A stretch of DNA of 64,000 nt from FEN-1219 sp963744305 (GTDB lineage: Bacteria > Pseudomonadota > Gammaproteobacteria > Steroidobacterales > Rariloculaceae): the NCBI GenBank assembly GCA_963744305.1, contig CAVUTF010000042.1:1-64000 (forward strand), in the 5' to 3' direction. Shown here in pieces: positions 28,967 to 39,409 of this stretch. The first letter of the stretch is position 1, and every line of letters starts with the position of its first letter. A program made the position numbers and the translations under genes. Under the pieces are notes generated by a model. The model did not search any database, was not told where the DNA came from, and was given only the letters and a program-made list of their open reading frames with translations.

Positions 28967-30280
28967 TCAGCTCGACGCGTACCCGCGGGCCGCCGCCGCC
29001 ATCGATTTAACGAGGTCGCGCTCGGCCGACGTCAGCAGCGGATTCCACAGATCGAAGATCAGCACGACGCGCAGCTCGTCGCTGTCGTTGCGCGCTTCGT
29101 GCTCGATCGTGTCGTCGAAGACAGCATCTCGCCGACTTGCCAGCGGCGCTCCTCGAAGCCCACGCGATACCAGCAGCCGTCCGGGACGATCAGCGGCAAG
29201 TGCGCGACGACGCGCGCGTTCGTCTCGCCGTTGTGCGGCGGAATGTGCGTCTTCGGCGCCAGCGCCGAGAACATCGCGTTGGGGCAAAGCCCGCCGATAT
29301 CGGCCATCGGCAGCGCGGCGAGCGCGCGCGCCGTCTCGGGGCAGCGCTCGAGGTTCTCCTCAACCGGCTTGCCGCTGCGCCACAGGTGCAGCGTGCTCCA
29401 GCGCAGCGAGTGATTGAGCTCGCGCCACTGGTTGACCGGCTGCTCCGGCGCCGATATTGGATGTACGGGCGTGAACCGGTCGCGGTCGGCTTCGAGGGCC
29501 GCGATCAGCTCCGCGCGAATGACGTCCGTCTTCGCCTCGAGCGGCGCGAGAAATGGGAAACTCCGCGCGGTCGAAGAACGGAACCGCCGGCAAACGCGGG
29601 ACATGCAGAGCTGATTGGACTCGGCCGATACGGCTTCGACTTGCCGCGCCAAGATCGAGGCCGCCTCGCGCCAGCGCGCGGCAAGCGGCGGCCGGCAAGC
29701 GCTGCCAGCCGACTCTGCGAGCTCGCGATTCAAGAAAGGCGTCGAACGCCTCGGCATGGCGATCGACGACCTCGCGCGCATGCTCGAGCTCGCGACGCAG
29801 GTTCGCCGGCCAGTGCGTCGGCGGCGGCGCGACCTTGAGCGCGTTCGCGAACGTCGCCGCGGCACCCGCGCTGCGTGCCGAAGCGCTCGAGCCAGCTGCC
29901 CTTGGCGAGCAGCGCTGGAAGAAAATACGGGTCGACTGCGTCAGCGCCGCTTCGATCGCCTCTCGCTCACCTTCCGCGTCGCCGAGATGCTGGCAGGCCG
30001 CGCACAACGTCATCAGCACGAGCAGGTCGCGTCGGCGCGACCTTGCGTGCGGCGCGACAGCAGCTCGTGTGCCGCATTGCCGTCGCCGCGTTTCAGCGCG
30101 TGCACGCCGAGGCTGAACAGCGCCCGCGGATGCTGCGGGTCGCGGTTGCGAATTTCGAGCCAGACCTGCTCGGCGTCGTCCCAGCGGCCCGGAGCTCGCC
30201 AAGCGGCCCGCGTGCTCGACGAGTTGGTCGATGCTGCGCCGGCATGCACGATCAGCGCTAGCCGATTTGCGCGCGTCAAT
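28967..30280 (-). CDS. TPR protein with aspartyl/asparaginyl beta-hydroxylase domain (frame-broken)
   Basis: 2-oxoglutarate/Fe(II)-dependent hydroxylase-like protein of about 435 residues. The N-terminal half has TPR-like helices: SIDQLVEHAGRLASSGRWDD, AEQVWLEIRNRDPQHPRALF, SLGVHALKRGDGNAAHELL. The C-terminal half is the AspH domain: QWRELNHSLRWSTLHLWRSG, NAMFSALAPKTHIPPHNGET (first iron histidine), RVVAHLPLIVPDGCWYRVG and HEARNDSDELRVVLIFDLW (second histidine). Frame changes near 29,125, 29,575, 29,720 and in 29,880-30,010 break it. The start is uncertain; TTG 30,279 is a candidate. A rho-independent terminator separates it from the TonB receptor upstream, and a full paralogue lies on the other side of the receptor. 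Hydroxylation target not known. Confidence 0.82.
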
Positions 30281-30290
30281 GCACCTCAGA

Positions 30291-30317
30291 ACAAAACGGC
30301 GGGCCGAAGCCCGCCGT
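30291..30317 (-). terminator. Rho-independent terminator of the TonB receptor gene
   Basis: On the minus strand: stem ACGGCGGGC, loop TTCG, stem GCCCGCCGT, followed by TTTTGTT. A 9-bp GC-rich stem with UUCG-type loop, 24 bases after the receptor stop. Some read-through into the following AspH-like gene is possible since its start is only about 10 bases further on. Confidence 0.85.
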
Positions 30318-30340
30318 CCGTGTTGCCGCTAAAGACTGGA

Positions 30341-33300
30341 TCAGAACTGTCATGTTCAGCTGCACCGTGTACACCGGACCCGAGCGTGTCGTAGGAGCTC
30401 GGGAACGTGTTGCCCGAGTTGAAGTCCGTCGATGCGGCCTCGTTGCCGACGACCGGCGGATCCTCGTCCGTCACGTTCATCGCGCCGAAGCTCAGCAGGT
30501 ACCGATCGCGGATACGGTAGCTCGCGTACAAGTCGAAGTAGTCGTACGCGTCGATGTGGCGGAACTCGGTGTACACGTCCGTTCGCCTCGGGCGGCTCGA
30601 CGTCGACAGCTCCATGGTGCCGCCATTGCACCGACAGCGACAGATTGTTGCGGTCCCAGGTCGTGCGCTGGATGAAGCGCATCTCCGGCCGCGCGTTCTC
30701 GCAGCTCGTGCCGAAGTAGCCGTTGCAATCGACGACCGGCAGCTCGTCGATGCTCTGGAACTCGTGCGTCAAGTACTTGTTGACGGTGCCCGAGAAAGTA
30801 AGATCGCCGCGGCCGACGCCGAACCCGAACGAGAAGCCGAGCTCGACACCCTCGGCCTGCAGGTAGACCTTGTTCCTCGTCAAGAGCTGGACGCCCGAGC
30901 CGTCAGCGTCAGCGTGCCGCCGACGCGGATGATCTTCGCGCATTCGCTCGCGAGCGCCAGCTGGTAGCAGGCGTCGAGGATCTCCTGCGCCGCGAAATCG
31001 TCGATCGGGTTGTTGATGTCGATGTCGTAGTAGTCGAGCGAGAACACCGGGTTCTGGAGCGCGCCGAGGTCAGGCGTCCAGACGAAGCCGACCGTCGTCG
31101 TGTCCGCTTGCTCGATCGTCGGCAGGTTCGCGAGATCCGTGCCCTCGAAGATGTTGATCTGGCCCGACGACGATGTCCTCGACCGTGCCGACCTGCGCGG
31201 CCGACATGCCCGTCGAGATGCAGAGCTGCTGCAGCTGCGGCGTGATGTTGCGCGGCGTTCGCGATCGAGCATGGATCCAGCGTCGCGTTGTCGAGGCCGA
31301 TGACCGACCGGGCTCACGAGCTCGTCGACGTTCGGCGCCCGGGCCGCGCGTTGCCGCATCATGCGGAACATCAGCGTATCGATGGGCCGCCAGTTGAAGC
31401 CTGCCTTCCAGGTGTCGTCGGAGCCCGACGGCGTTGTAGTCCGAATAGCGATAGCCGAACTCGAGATCGAGTCCCTGCGCGCCCGTCTTGCCGTCGACCA
31501 ACGGAATCAGCGCCTCCATGAAGCCTCGTTGACCTTGTAGCCGCCGTCGATCGGCAGCAGGTAGCCGCCGGCGCCGCCGAGGCAGCTCGCCGGCGCGAGC
31601 TTCAAGCACTCGTCCGGGATCAGCGCGCGCGGACTCGTCGCGATGCTCGACGCCGAAGCTGAAAGCGAGCGGGCTGTCGAGGCCGACGGGAGCTGCAGCG
31701 CGTCGAACGAGCCCGTCACGAACGCCGAGCCGATCAGCTGCTCGTAGTCCTGCTCCTGGATCGCCGTCGCGCCGGAGTAGGCCGCCATCGCCGGCGTGAT
31801 CGCGCCGAAGCCGCCGAACAGGTTGATCGGCACGCAGGTCGCATCGCCGTTCGGGCACGTCATGCCGTCGGTCGTCTGCAGCGCGTTGCCGATGTTCGTG
31901 AGGTTCGTGTAGCCCCGGCGCACGAGCATCCGATTGGTTTCGCCGTACTGGAGCGACGCGTCGTAGTCCCAGTTCTCGGTGAGGTCGCCGCGCAAGCCGA
32001 GCGATGGCCTGGAACAGCTCGTTGTTGTAGTCCTCGGAGCGCGGGCCGAACTCGACCGTTCGCCGGCGGTAATGGATGTTGAGATCGTCGGCCACGTCGA
32101 CTACGCCGTTGCCGTTGATGTCGTTCCAGTTGTGGAACAGGAAGTCGTTCGGGTTCGGCGTGCCCATATTCGGCACACCGGCGAGGTTGACCGTGCCCGC
32201 GATCCTTCCTGCGTTCGCCGCTGTCGATGATGCCGTGCGCGCTTGCGCGCCGATCAGCGGGTTCGCGAGCGGCGTGAAGATGGGCGTGCCGAAGACGCCG
32301 GACGGCGCGACTTGCTGCGCAACTTTGCTCTTGCCGTAGTTGAACATCGAGTAGACCTCGACGTTCTCGCTGACATCCAGGCTCGCGAGCACCGTGGCGT
32401 TGTAGCGCTCGAGCGGCGTCTGGTAGTAGTTGTACGGGTTGAAATTGAACACGCTGCAGTTCGCGCGCGAGCGTGCCGTCGTCGCGGAACTGGCCGAGGC
32501 CCGGGCCGCCGGCGATCGCGACGCGCGTCGGCAGCGTGGTGGTCGAGCCGCCCGCCGCCACGGAGTCGGGGCCGCCGCAGCCCGCCGGCGCCGGCGTCGG
32601 CGGCTGGCCGGCCAGGAACTGGCGTAGCCGGCGCCGTCTGCCGTGACGATGCCGAGCTGGCCGAGCGGCCGCGCGCCGAGCAGGACGGGTCGCGCTCTTG
32701 GTAGTTCAAGCTCAGCACGATGTTCGCCGGCGCCGTCGGCCGCGTTCGTGCCGAGCGTGACGGCGACGAAGCTGTCCTGGCCGTCGCCCTCGCCCGTCTG
32801 CGAGGTGTTCGTCTGGATGTCGACGCCCTCGAAGTCGTCCTTGAGGATGAAATTCAGTGCGCCCGAGATCGCATCGGAGCCGTACACGGCCGAGGCGCCG
32901 CCCGTGATGATGTCGATGCGCTCGATCGAGCGCGTCGGAATCATCGACGTGTCGACCTCGCCGTCGTCGTTGAACGGCACCATGCGCTTGCCGTTCATCA
33001 GCATCAGGTTGCGCTGCGAGCCGAGACCGCGCAGGTCGATCGTCGCGGCGCCTTGCGTGCCGTTGTTGACGTTCTGGCCGTCGCTCGGCACCGTGATCGG
33101 CAGGAGGCGCAGAATCTTCTCGACCTCGGGCTCTTGCTGGCGCTGGATCTCCTCCTCACTGATGCGAGTAGATCGGGCTCGACGACACGACGCCGGGTTG
33201 TCGGATGCGCGTGCCGGTGACGACGACCTCGTCTTGCGGCGGCTGGAGGGGGGATCCTGCGCGTACGCAGGCAAGCCGGTTGCGGCTACGGCCGCCCCGG

Positions 33301-33415
33301 TCATCAGGGCGCAGCGAACGGCGCCGCGAACGGAGTCTTGGTTGGACATGGATGCGCGCCGGCTCTGATGCAGAGCGAGACGCACTGCGGAACTGACCTT
33401 GTTGTTACGAGACAT
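30341..33415 (-). CDS. TonB-dependent outer-membrane receptor (frame-broken)
   Basis: Outer-membrane energised transporter of about 1,025 residues. Start ATG 33,415 has a strong ribosome-binding site (GGGGAGGC). The leader is long (MSRNNKVSSAVRLALHQSRR, then ALMTGAAVAATGLPAYAQD). The plug domain includes ISEEEIQRQQEPEVEKILRL, NVNNGTQGAATIDLRGLGSQ, NLMLMNGKRMVPFNDDGEVD and IERIDIITGGASAVYGSDAI. Barrel strands follow, and the C-terminus, after removing one extra base near 30,349, is VYTVQLNMTF, ending in the expected phenylalanine at TGA 30,343-30,341. At least ten frame changes occur in the barrel. The large size and plug style are those of receptors for peptides or carbohydrates in sphingomonads and relatives. 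Flanked by two AspH-like genes. Confidence 0.9.
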
Positions 33416-34040
33416 GGCAGCCTCCCCATGATTCAAAAAATTATGTCTCACCGCTGTGCGACGAGCGTCGGGGGAGGCGCGATGCGAGCACCCCTCCGAA
33501 CGGGTCTCACAACATGCTTGTAACGCAGCATACAGCAAGGTGTGGCCGGAATCACACATGAATGGGGTAAACGAGTAGCTTCGATGCTCGGGCTAGCGGG
33601 CGATGTGAGGGATTAGCCGATACGGTGTTGCGTAAACGATGCCGGCAGCAGCGCACAGGCAGACCGATCGGTTCGGCGGAAGGGCTTGCTCGTCGCGGAA
33701 CCGGCGGTGCCCCGGCGTGGCGCAGGACCAAAAGGCCCGTCAGAGGGACTGCTTGGTCGCGTCGAAGAAGCCTTTGCCCGACTTGCCGGCGCCCGTCTTG
33801 CTCCCGATCGCATCGAGCTAACTTGTGCGAGCCGGCCGAGGTCGTCGCCCACGTGCTCGGCATCGTCTATCGCGTCATCTCAGGACGCTTGATCAGATTG
33901 CTCCGCTCTAGGTGGATCGCTAGGCTGACAATGATGGGAGCTACAGCCGGTCAACTCATTCAGCTTGCTTCGGAAGAGCGCCAGACGGCAAAGGCAATGG
34001 CTGCCGTCGCGCGAGAATTTCGCGGTTAAAAGCGTCCTCG
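33416..34040. other. Intergenic region, 625 bp, between divergent TonB receptor and AspH-like genes
   Basis: Both promoters should lie here. The first 150 bases (33,420-33,560) are less GC-rich (AAAAAATTATGTC) and probably hold the receptor promoter. The central part has open frames on both strands up to 134 codons, but none has a recognisable sequence or a ribosome-binding site. No repeat or RNA gene found. Confidence 0.5.
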
Positions 34041-35218
34041 ATGTCATCAGACCCGATCGACATCCGCACCATGGGCCAAGCAGGGGCGGCCGCGCTGCAG
34101 GCCGGCGACGGAGAACAGCCCGCCACCACTTCGAACAGCTGGTCGCGAGTGGCCACGCCGACGCTTCTGCTTGGATCGCGCTCGCAGTGGCATGTCAAGC
34201 GCTCAAGGACGAAACGCAGATGCTCGTAGCGCTAGACAAGGCACTCGCGCTCGAGCCACGCAATCTGCGCGCGCTCATCATGAAAGGCGATCATCTTGCT
34301 GCCAAGGGCAACGCTCGCGCTGCGGTTTCGTTCTACGAAGTGGTGCTTGCGCTAGCGTCCCAAAGCGCGGACCTGCCACCAGCGATTGCTGAGGCCCTTC
34401 CGCGGGTCAAGACTGCGCGGAGCAAGATCCATGCAGACTTCGAAGCGCACCTTCGAAAGCGCCTGGCGGAATTCGGCTACGACGAGCGCACGTCGAGCGC
34501 CCGATTTGCGCAATCACTGGATATGCTCACCGGCAAGAAACAACGGTATATCCAGGAGCCGCGCTCATATTTTTTTCCGGAGTTGCCGAACACTCAGTTC
34601 TATCCGCGCAGCATGTTTCCATGGCTCGATGCCGTAGAGGCGGCCACCGAGAACATCTGCGCCGAGCTTTCGGAAATCTCGAAAAAGGAATTCGTCCCGT
34701 ACATTCAAACGCCGACCGAGCGCCCGATCAACAGCGAGCACAAACTGCTCAATAGTCTGGACTGGAGCGCCTTCTTTCTCTGGAAAGACGGTGCGCTCGT
34801 CGTCGGAAACGCAGAGCGATGCCCCAATACGCTCGCCGCTCTCGAGACAGTTCCACTTGCGCGTATCAGGGGGCGTACGCCATCGATCTTATTCTCGCGC
34901 CTGAAGCCCGGCGCCGGGATCGCGCCGCACACCGGTTTTCTGAATACTCGGCTCATCTGTCATTTACCCCTCGTTGTTCCGCCGGGCTGTTACTTCCGGG
35001 TAGGCAATGATCAGCGCCAATGGGAGAAAGGGAGGGCGTGGGTATTCGATGACACTATCGAGCACGAGGCATGGAACTCCAGCGGCGAACCGCGCGTCGT
35101 GCTCATTTTTCATATCTGGCGTCCGGAGCTCACTAGCGAGGAGCGAGATTTGGTCACTGCGCTCATGGAAGCCGTTGATTCTTATGAGGCGGGCGCGAAC
35201 GATAGCTGGCATGCATGA
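34041..35218 (+). CDS. TPR protein with aspartyl/asparaginyl beta-hydroxylase domain (one frame break)
   Basis: Paralogue of the gene at 29-30.3 kb. Start ATG 34,041 (MSSDPIDIRTMGQAGAAALQ) followed by a frame change near 34,112, then clean for 370 residues. TPR region: SAWIALAVACQALKDETQML, ALDKALALEPRNLRALIMKG, GNARAAVSFYEVVLA. AspH domain: NSLDWSAFFLWKDGALV, ILFSRLKPGAGIAPHTGFLN (first iron histidine), CHLPLVVPPGCYFRVGNDQR, DDTIEHEAWNSSGEPRVVLI (second histidine) and FHIWRPELTSEERDLV. About 392 residues in total. AspH-domain proteins in this setting often accompany TonB receptors in alpha- and gammaproteobacteria; the target is not known. Cytosolic: no signal peptide. Confidence 0.88.
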
Positions 35219-35379
35219 CGTGAAGAACCGCCGATGCGATCGGAAACGCACTTGGAGCACAGTCCCGACGCCGTCCGACCGCGCGAACGGAAGTGGTCAG
35301 CGTCGATGCGGAGACAGGAAAACGAATCGCGAGCACATCCGCGCTCTATGAGACCTGAACGCCGATAAAGCTCGTGCGG

Positions 35380-36277
35380 TCACTTGTCGTCGCCGAAGCG
35401 CTGCGTGATGTTCGCGTAGGCGTCGACGCGCCGGTCGCGGAAGAAGGGCCAGCCGATGCGGCTCGCGTCGATCTCGGCGAGATCGATCTCTTCGACGAGC
35501 ACTGCCTCGCGCTCTTTCGGCGCGCGCGCGATCACGCGGCCGTCGGGCGCAACCAAGAAACTCTGGCCCCAGAACTCGATGCCGCCGGAGCCCCGCGGAT
35601 CCGGCTCGAAGCCCACGCGATTCACGGCGACGACGAAGCAGCCGTTCGCGATCGCGTGGCTGCGCTGCACGGTCTCCCACGCCGCGTGCTGGCGGTCGCC
35701 GTACTTGGCCTTCTCCTCGGGATGCCAGCCGATCGCGGTCGGGTAGATCAGAACTTCCGCGCCCTGCAGCGCCGTGAGGCGTGCGGCCTCGGGATACCAC
35801 TGGTCCCAGCAGACGAGCACGCCGAGCTTCGCCGCAGGCGTGTCGAACGCTTTGAACCCCAAGTCACCGGGCGTGAAATAGAACTTCTCGTAGTACCGCG
35901 GATCGTCAGGGATGTGCATCTTGCGATACTTGCCGAGATAGCCGCCCTCCGCGTCCAGCACGGCCGCCGTGTTGTGAAACAGGCCGGCCGCGCGCTTCTC
36001 GAACAAGCTTGCGACTAGCGTGATCTTGAGCTCTTTTGCGAGCGCCGCGAGCGCCTCGGTGCTGGGCCCCGGCACCGTTTCCGCAAGCTGGAAGAAAGCC
36101 GCGTCCTCGGACTGGCAGAAATAGCGCGACTGGAACAGCTCGGGGAGCACGACGAGCTGCGCGCCTCGGCCGGCCGCTTCGCGCACTGCGGTGATCGGCT
36201 CGCCCGAGATTCTCGGCCGGATCCTCCCCCATCGACATCTGCACGAGCCCGACTTTGAGCGGGCGGGCAGCTGTCAT
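35380..36277 (-). CDS. aguB: N-carbamoylputrescine amidase (one frame break)
   Basis: Nitrilase-superfamily amidase that hydrolyses N-carbamoylputrescine to putrescine, CO2 and ammonia. Start ATG 36,277 (MTAARPLKVGLVQMSMGEDP) overlaps the speA stop (ATGA). A frame change near 36,205 restores REAAGRGAQLVVLPELFQSR. Catalytic triad is visible: Glu in VVLPELF, Lys in YRKMHIPDD, Cys in LVCWDQWYPEAARL. The substrate-typing stretches YYEKFYFTPGDLGF and the end RRVDAYANITQRFGDD match AguB of the plant/Pseudomonas type. About 298 residues, normal. Last step of the arginine decarboxylase route encoded by this minus-strand cluster. Confidence 0.94.
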
Positions 36278-38249
36278 TTCGGCGCTTCCCGTTCCATGTC
36301 GCGCGGATTGCAATACGTGGTCTGCGGGAAGCACGCCATGTATTGATCCAAGATTTCCATGCCCTGCGTCGGCCGCACCACGTTCGCTTGGATCTTCGCG
36401 CGCACGAGCTCGCTCATCCGCCGGTGCAGATCGTTCGGGAAGTACTGCACCTGCGCGAGCATGTCCTGCACGGCGGTGCCGTGGATGATCTTCTCGATCC
36501 AGAAGTAGCCGGGCTCCTCCGCATCGGCATAGACATGCGCTTCGGAGACGCGGCCGAACAGGTTGTGGGCGTCGCCGACGATGTCCTCGTACGCGCCCAT
36601 CAAGAAGAAGCCCAAGTAATAGGGCTCGTTCGGCTCCGGCGTGTGCAGCGGCAGGAAACGGTTGTCGCGGCTCGACACATAGTGGCTCACCTTGCCGTCC
36701 GAGTCGCAGGTGAGATCGACGAGAATTGCGCGGCGATCCGGCGCCTGATCGAGGCGGTCGATCGGCACGATCGGGAACGGCTGGCCGATGGCCCAGTGGT
36801 CGAGCATCGACTGGAACACGGAGAAGTCGCAGAGGTATTGATCGGTGAGCGCGTCCTCGAGCTCGATGATCTCCGGCCGCGAGGAGTCCGGGCTGCGCTT
36901 CAGGGCCTTCAGGAGCCCGCTGCACACGCGCCAGAAAATGCTCTCGGCGAGCGCGCGTTGCTCGATCGGCAGATAGCCGAGCGTGAACAGGGTGCGCACT
37001 TCCTCGAGCCGCTCCTTCGCGTCGTGAAACGCCTCGAGCAACTCGGCCTGCTTGCGCGTCTTCGGGAGCGCCGTGAGGATCGCGTTCAACGCGTGCACCG
37101 GCTCCGCCGCGCCCTCCTCGACCGTGAGATGTCTGATTCGGATCGTCCTTCGAATGGGCGCCGAGCACGGGCACGATCAGCACGGAGTGATGCGCGGTCA
37201 GCGCTCGGCCGCTCTCGGTCACGAGAATCGGCGTCGGCACCTCGTTCGCCGCGCACACCTCCTTGATCGTGAACACCACCGCGTTCGCGTACTCCTCGAG
37301 GCTGTAGTTGATGCCCGCGTCTTCCTCGAGATGTCCCTTGTCGTAGTTCACGCCGAGACCGCCGCCGACGTCGAGGTATTTCAAGCCGATGCCGCGCCTC
37401 ACGAGCTCCGCGTAGATCTGCGCAACCTCTTTGGTCGCCTGCTTGAGCACCTGAATGTCCGCAATTTGGCTGCCGATGTGGCAATGCAAGAGCACGAGCT
37501 TGTTTTGAATACCGCCGGCCTCGAGCTCATTGACCATGCGCATGAGCTCCGCGACGTTCAAGCCGAACTTGGAGTTCGTGCCCGAGGACTCCGACCAGCG
37601 GCCCGAGCCGCGCGTCGCGAGCCGCACGCGCACGCCGAGCTGCGACATGTAGCCCGTGGAGAACGCGAGGCCCTTGAGATCGACGAACTCGGAATACTTC
37701 TCGATGACGGGCACGATGTTCTGGCCGAGCTTCTGCCCCGCGATCATCAGCGAGAGCATCGTGCGGTCCTTCACGCCATTGCAGACGAGCAGCGTCTCGC
37801 CGTCGATCTGCGGCAGAGAGGCGATGAGCTCGGCCTTCGAGCCGCATTCGAGGCCCATGCCGTACGGCCGGCCCGCGTCGAGCAGCTCGTCGACGACCTC
37901 GTGCAGCTGATTCACCTTGATCGGATAGATGCCGCGATAGATGTTGCCGTAGTTGGCCTCGGCGATCGCGCTGCGGAACGCCTCGTTGATGCGCCGCACC
38001 TGCGCGCGCAGCACGTCTTGAAACCGGATCAACACGGGAAACTGCACGCCGCGGCGGTGCAGCTCGTTGACGATCGTGACCACGTCCATCGTCGTGCCAG
38101 CCTCATCGAGCGCGCGCACAGCCATGTGGCCGGCCGGATTCACGAAGAAAAACGGGTCGCCCCAGCTCGCGATCGCGGTAAAGCTCGGTCGCGTCGGCGA
38201 CCGTCCACTCGTTCGGGGCAGGCTGCGGCTTTTTCACTTGTGTCGACAT
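36274..38249 (-). CDS. speA: Biosynthetic arginine decarboxylase (two frame breaks)
   Basis: PLP enzyme converting arginine to agmatine. Start ATG 38,249 (MSTQVKKPQPAPNEWTVADA) then a frame change near 38,165 restoring WGDPFFFVNPAGHM. The PLP lysine is in GIYPIKVNQ; LVLLHCHIGSQIADIQVL and LDVGGGLGVNYDKG are the fold III barrel motifs. A second change near 37,125 joins to MHALNAILTALPKTRKQAEL and the helical insertion; ILVDLTCDSDGKVSHYVSSR contains the active-site CDSDG. The end is FPQTTYCNPRDMEREAPK. About 658 residues, as in E. coli SpeA. The start follows the deoxyhypusine-synthase-like gene by only 5 bases and its stop overlaps aguB, so all three are one transcript. Confidence 0.96.
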
Positions 38250-38254
38250 CGCGT

Positions 38255-39226
38255 TCACTCTCCGAGCACGTGCGCAAAAATCAACGGCGCGACGATACTC
38301 GCGTCCGATTCGATGATGAATTTCGGCGTATCGGCCGAGAGCTTGCCCCAGGTGATCTTCTCGTTCGGCACGGCACCCGAGTACGACCCGAAGCTCGTCG
38401 TCGAATCGCTGATCTGGCAGAAGTAGCCCCAGCGCGGCGTATCCGGCAGCTGCAAATCCTGCTGCAGCATCGGCACGACGCAGATCGGAAAATCGCCCGC
38501 GATGCCGCCGCCGATCTGAAAGAAGCCGATCGAGCCCCGGCGGCAGGTAGTCTGGTACCAGTCCGCGAGCACCATCATGTACTCGATGCCCGTGCGCACC
38601 GTGTGCACGTTTTCGACATCCCCCGCGATGCAGTGTCCGGCGTAGATGTTGCCGAGCGTCGAGTCTTCCCAGCCCGGGACGAACATCGGCAGGTCGCGCT
38701 CGCAGGCCGCGAGCAGCCAGCTATCGGCCGGATCGATCTGGTAGTACTGCTCCAGCGCGCCGGAGCGCAGGATCTTGTACATGAACTCGTGCGGGAAAAA
38801 GCGCTGGCCGGCCTTGTCCGCGCGCTGCCACTCCTCGAGCACGGCCTTCTCGATACGCCGGATCGCTTCGTGCTCGGGGATACAGGTGTCGGTCACGCGG
38901 TTCAGATGCTGCTCGAGCAGCTCCTCCTCTTGCTCCGGCGAGAGGTGGCGGTAGTTCGGGATCCGCACGTAGTGGTCGTGCGCGACGAGGTTGAACACGT
39001 CCTCCTCGAGGTTCGCCCCGGTGCACGAGATTGCGTGCACCTTGCCGCGGCGGATCATCTCCGCCAGCGACAGCCCGAGCTCTGCCGTGCTCATCGCGCC
39101 GGCGAGCGTCACCAGCATCTGGCCGCCGGCGTCGAGATGGCGCACGTAGCCTTCGGCGGCATCCACGAGCGCGGCGCCGTTGAAGTGCCGGAAGTGGTGC
39201 TGGATGAAATCCGAGATGGCGCCCAT
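38255..39226 (-). CDS. Deoxyhypusine synthase-like protein, probable homospermidine synthase
   Basis: Intact, 323 residues. NAD-binding stretches AGGQMLVTLAGAMSTAELGL and AISCTGANLEEDVFNLVAHD match the DHS fold; IGFFQIGGGIAGDFPICVV is the active-site glycine-rich element; NEKITWGKLSAD carries the catalytic lysine in WGK, equivalent to the lysine that forms the enzyme-butylamine intermediate. Bacteria lack eIF5A, and several bacterial DHS-like enzymes are known to transfer the aminobutyl group to putrescine to give homospermidine. Its position between aguA and speA-aguB, which supply putrescine, supports that role, though it would still need an aminobutyl donor such as spermidine. Carboxynorspermidine-type alternatives are not encoded here. 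Confidence 0.85.
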   Translation of the reverse strand: MGAISDFIQHHFRHFNGAALVDAAEGYVRHLDAGGQMLVTLAGAMSTAELGLSLAEMIRRGKVHAISCTGANLEEDVFNLVAHDHYVRIPNYRHLSPEQEEELLEQHLNRVTDTCIPEHEAIRRIEKAVLEEWQRADKAGQRFFPHEFMYKILRSGALEQYYQIDPADSWLLAACERDLPMFVPGWEDSTLGNIYAGHCIAGDVENVHTVRTGIEYMMVLADWYQTTCRRGSIGFFQIGGGIAGDFPICVVPMLQQDLQLPDTPRWGYFCQISDSTTSFGSYSGAVPNEKITWGKLSADTPKFIIESDASIVAPLIFAHVLGE

Positions 39227-39338
39227 GTTGTTCTAGTCCTTCGAGGCGTCCCGCGCCGGTGAAAAGGCCACAAGAGTAGGAAATCGAGCACCGTCCGACA
39301 ATAGCAGCCCCTCAATGTTCCCGTTACGCTTCTATGGC

Positions 39339-39409
39339 GGGGTCAGGCTCCGATTTCCGCCGCGACACAAGATCTCAAGGCGCCGGCGCGAAAATCGGTG
39401 CCTGACCCC
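39339..39409. repeat. GGGGTCAGGCACC inverted repeat, copy 5, overlapping the 3' end of aguA
   Basis: Imperfect arms: GGGGTCAGGCTCCGATTT (39,339-39,356) and AAATCGGTGCCTGACCCC (39,392-39,409). The left arm lies in the 148-base gap before the DHS-like gene; the right arm is inside the aguA reading frame and encodes its last residues. Confidence 0.82.

Noticed and set aside
33625..34029. 134-codon plus-strand open frame between the TonB receptor and the AspH-like gene
   Set aside because: No family resemblance, no start signal, and overlapping frames on the other strand are equally open; treated as intergenic.
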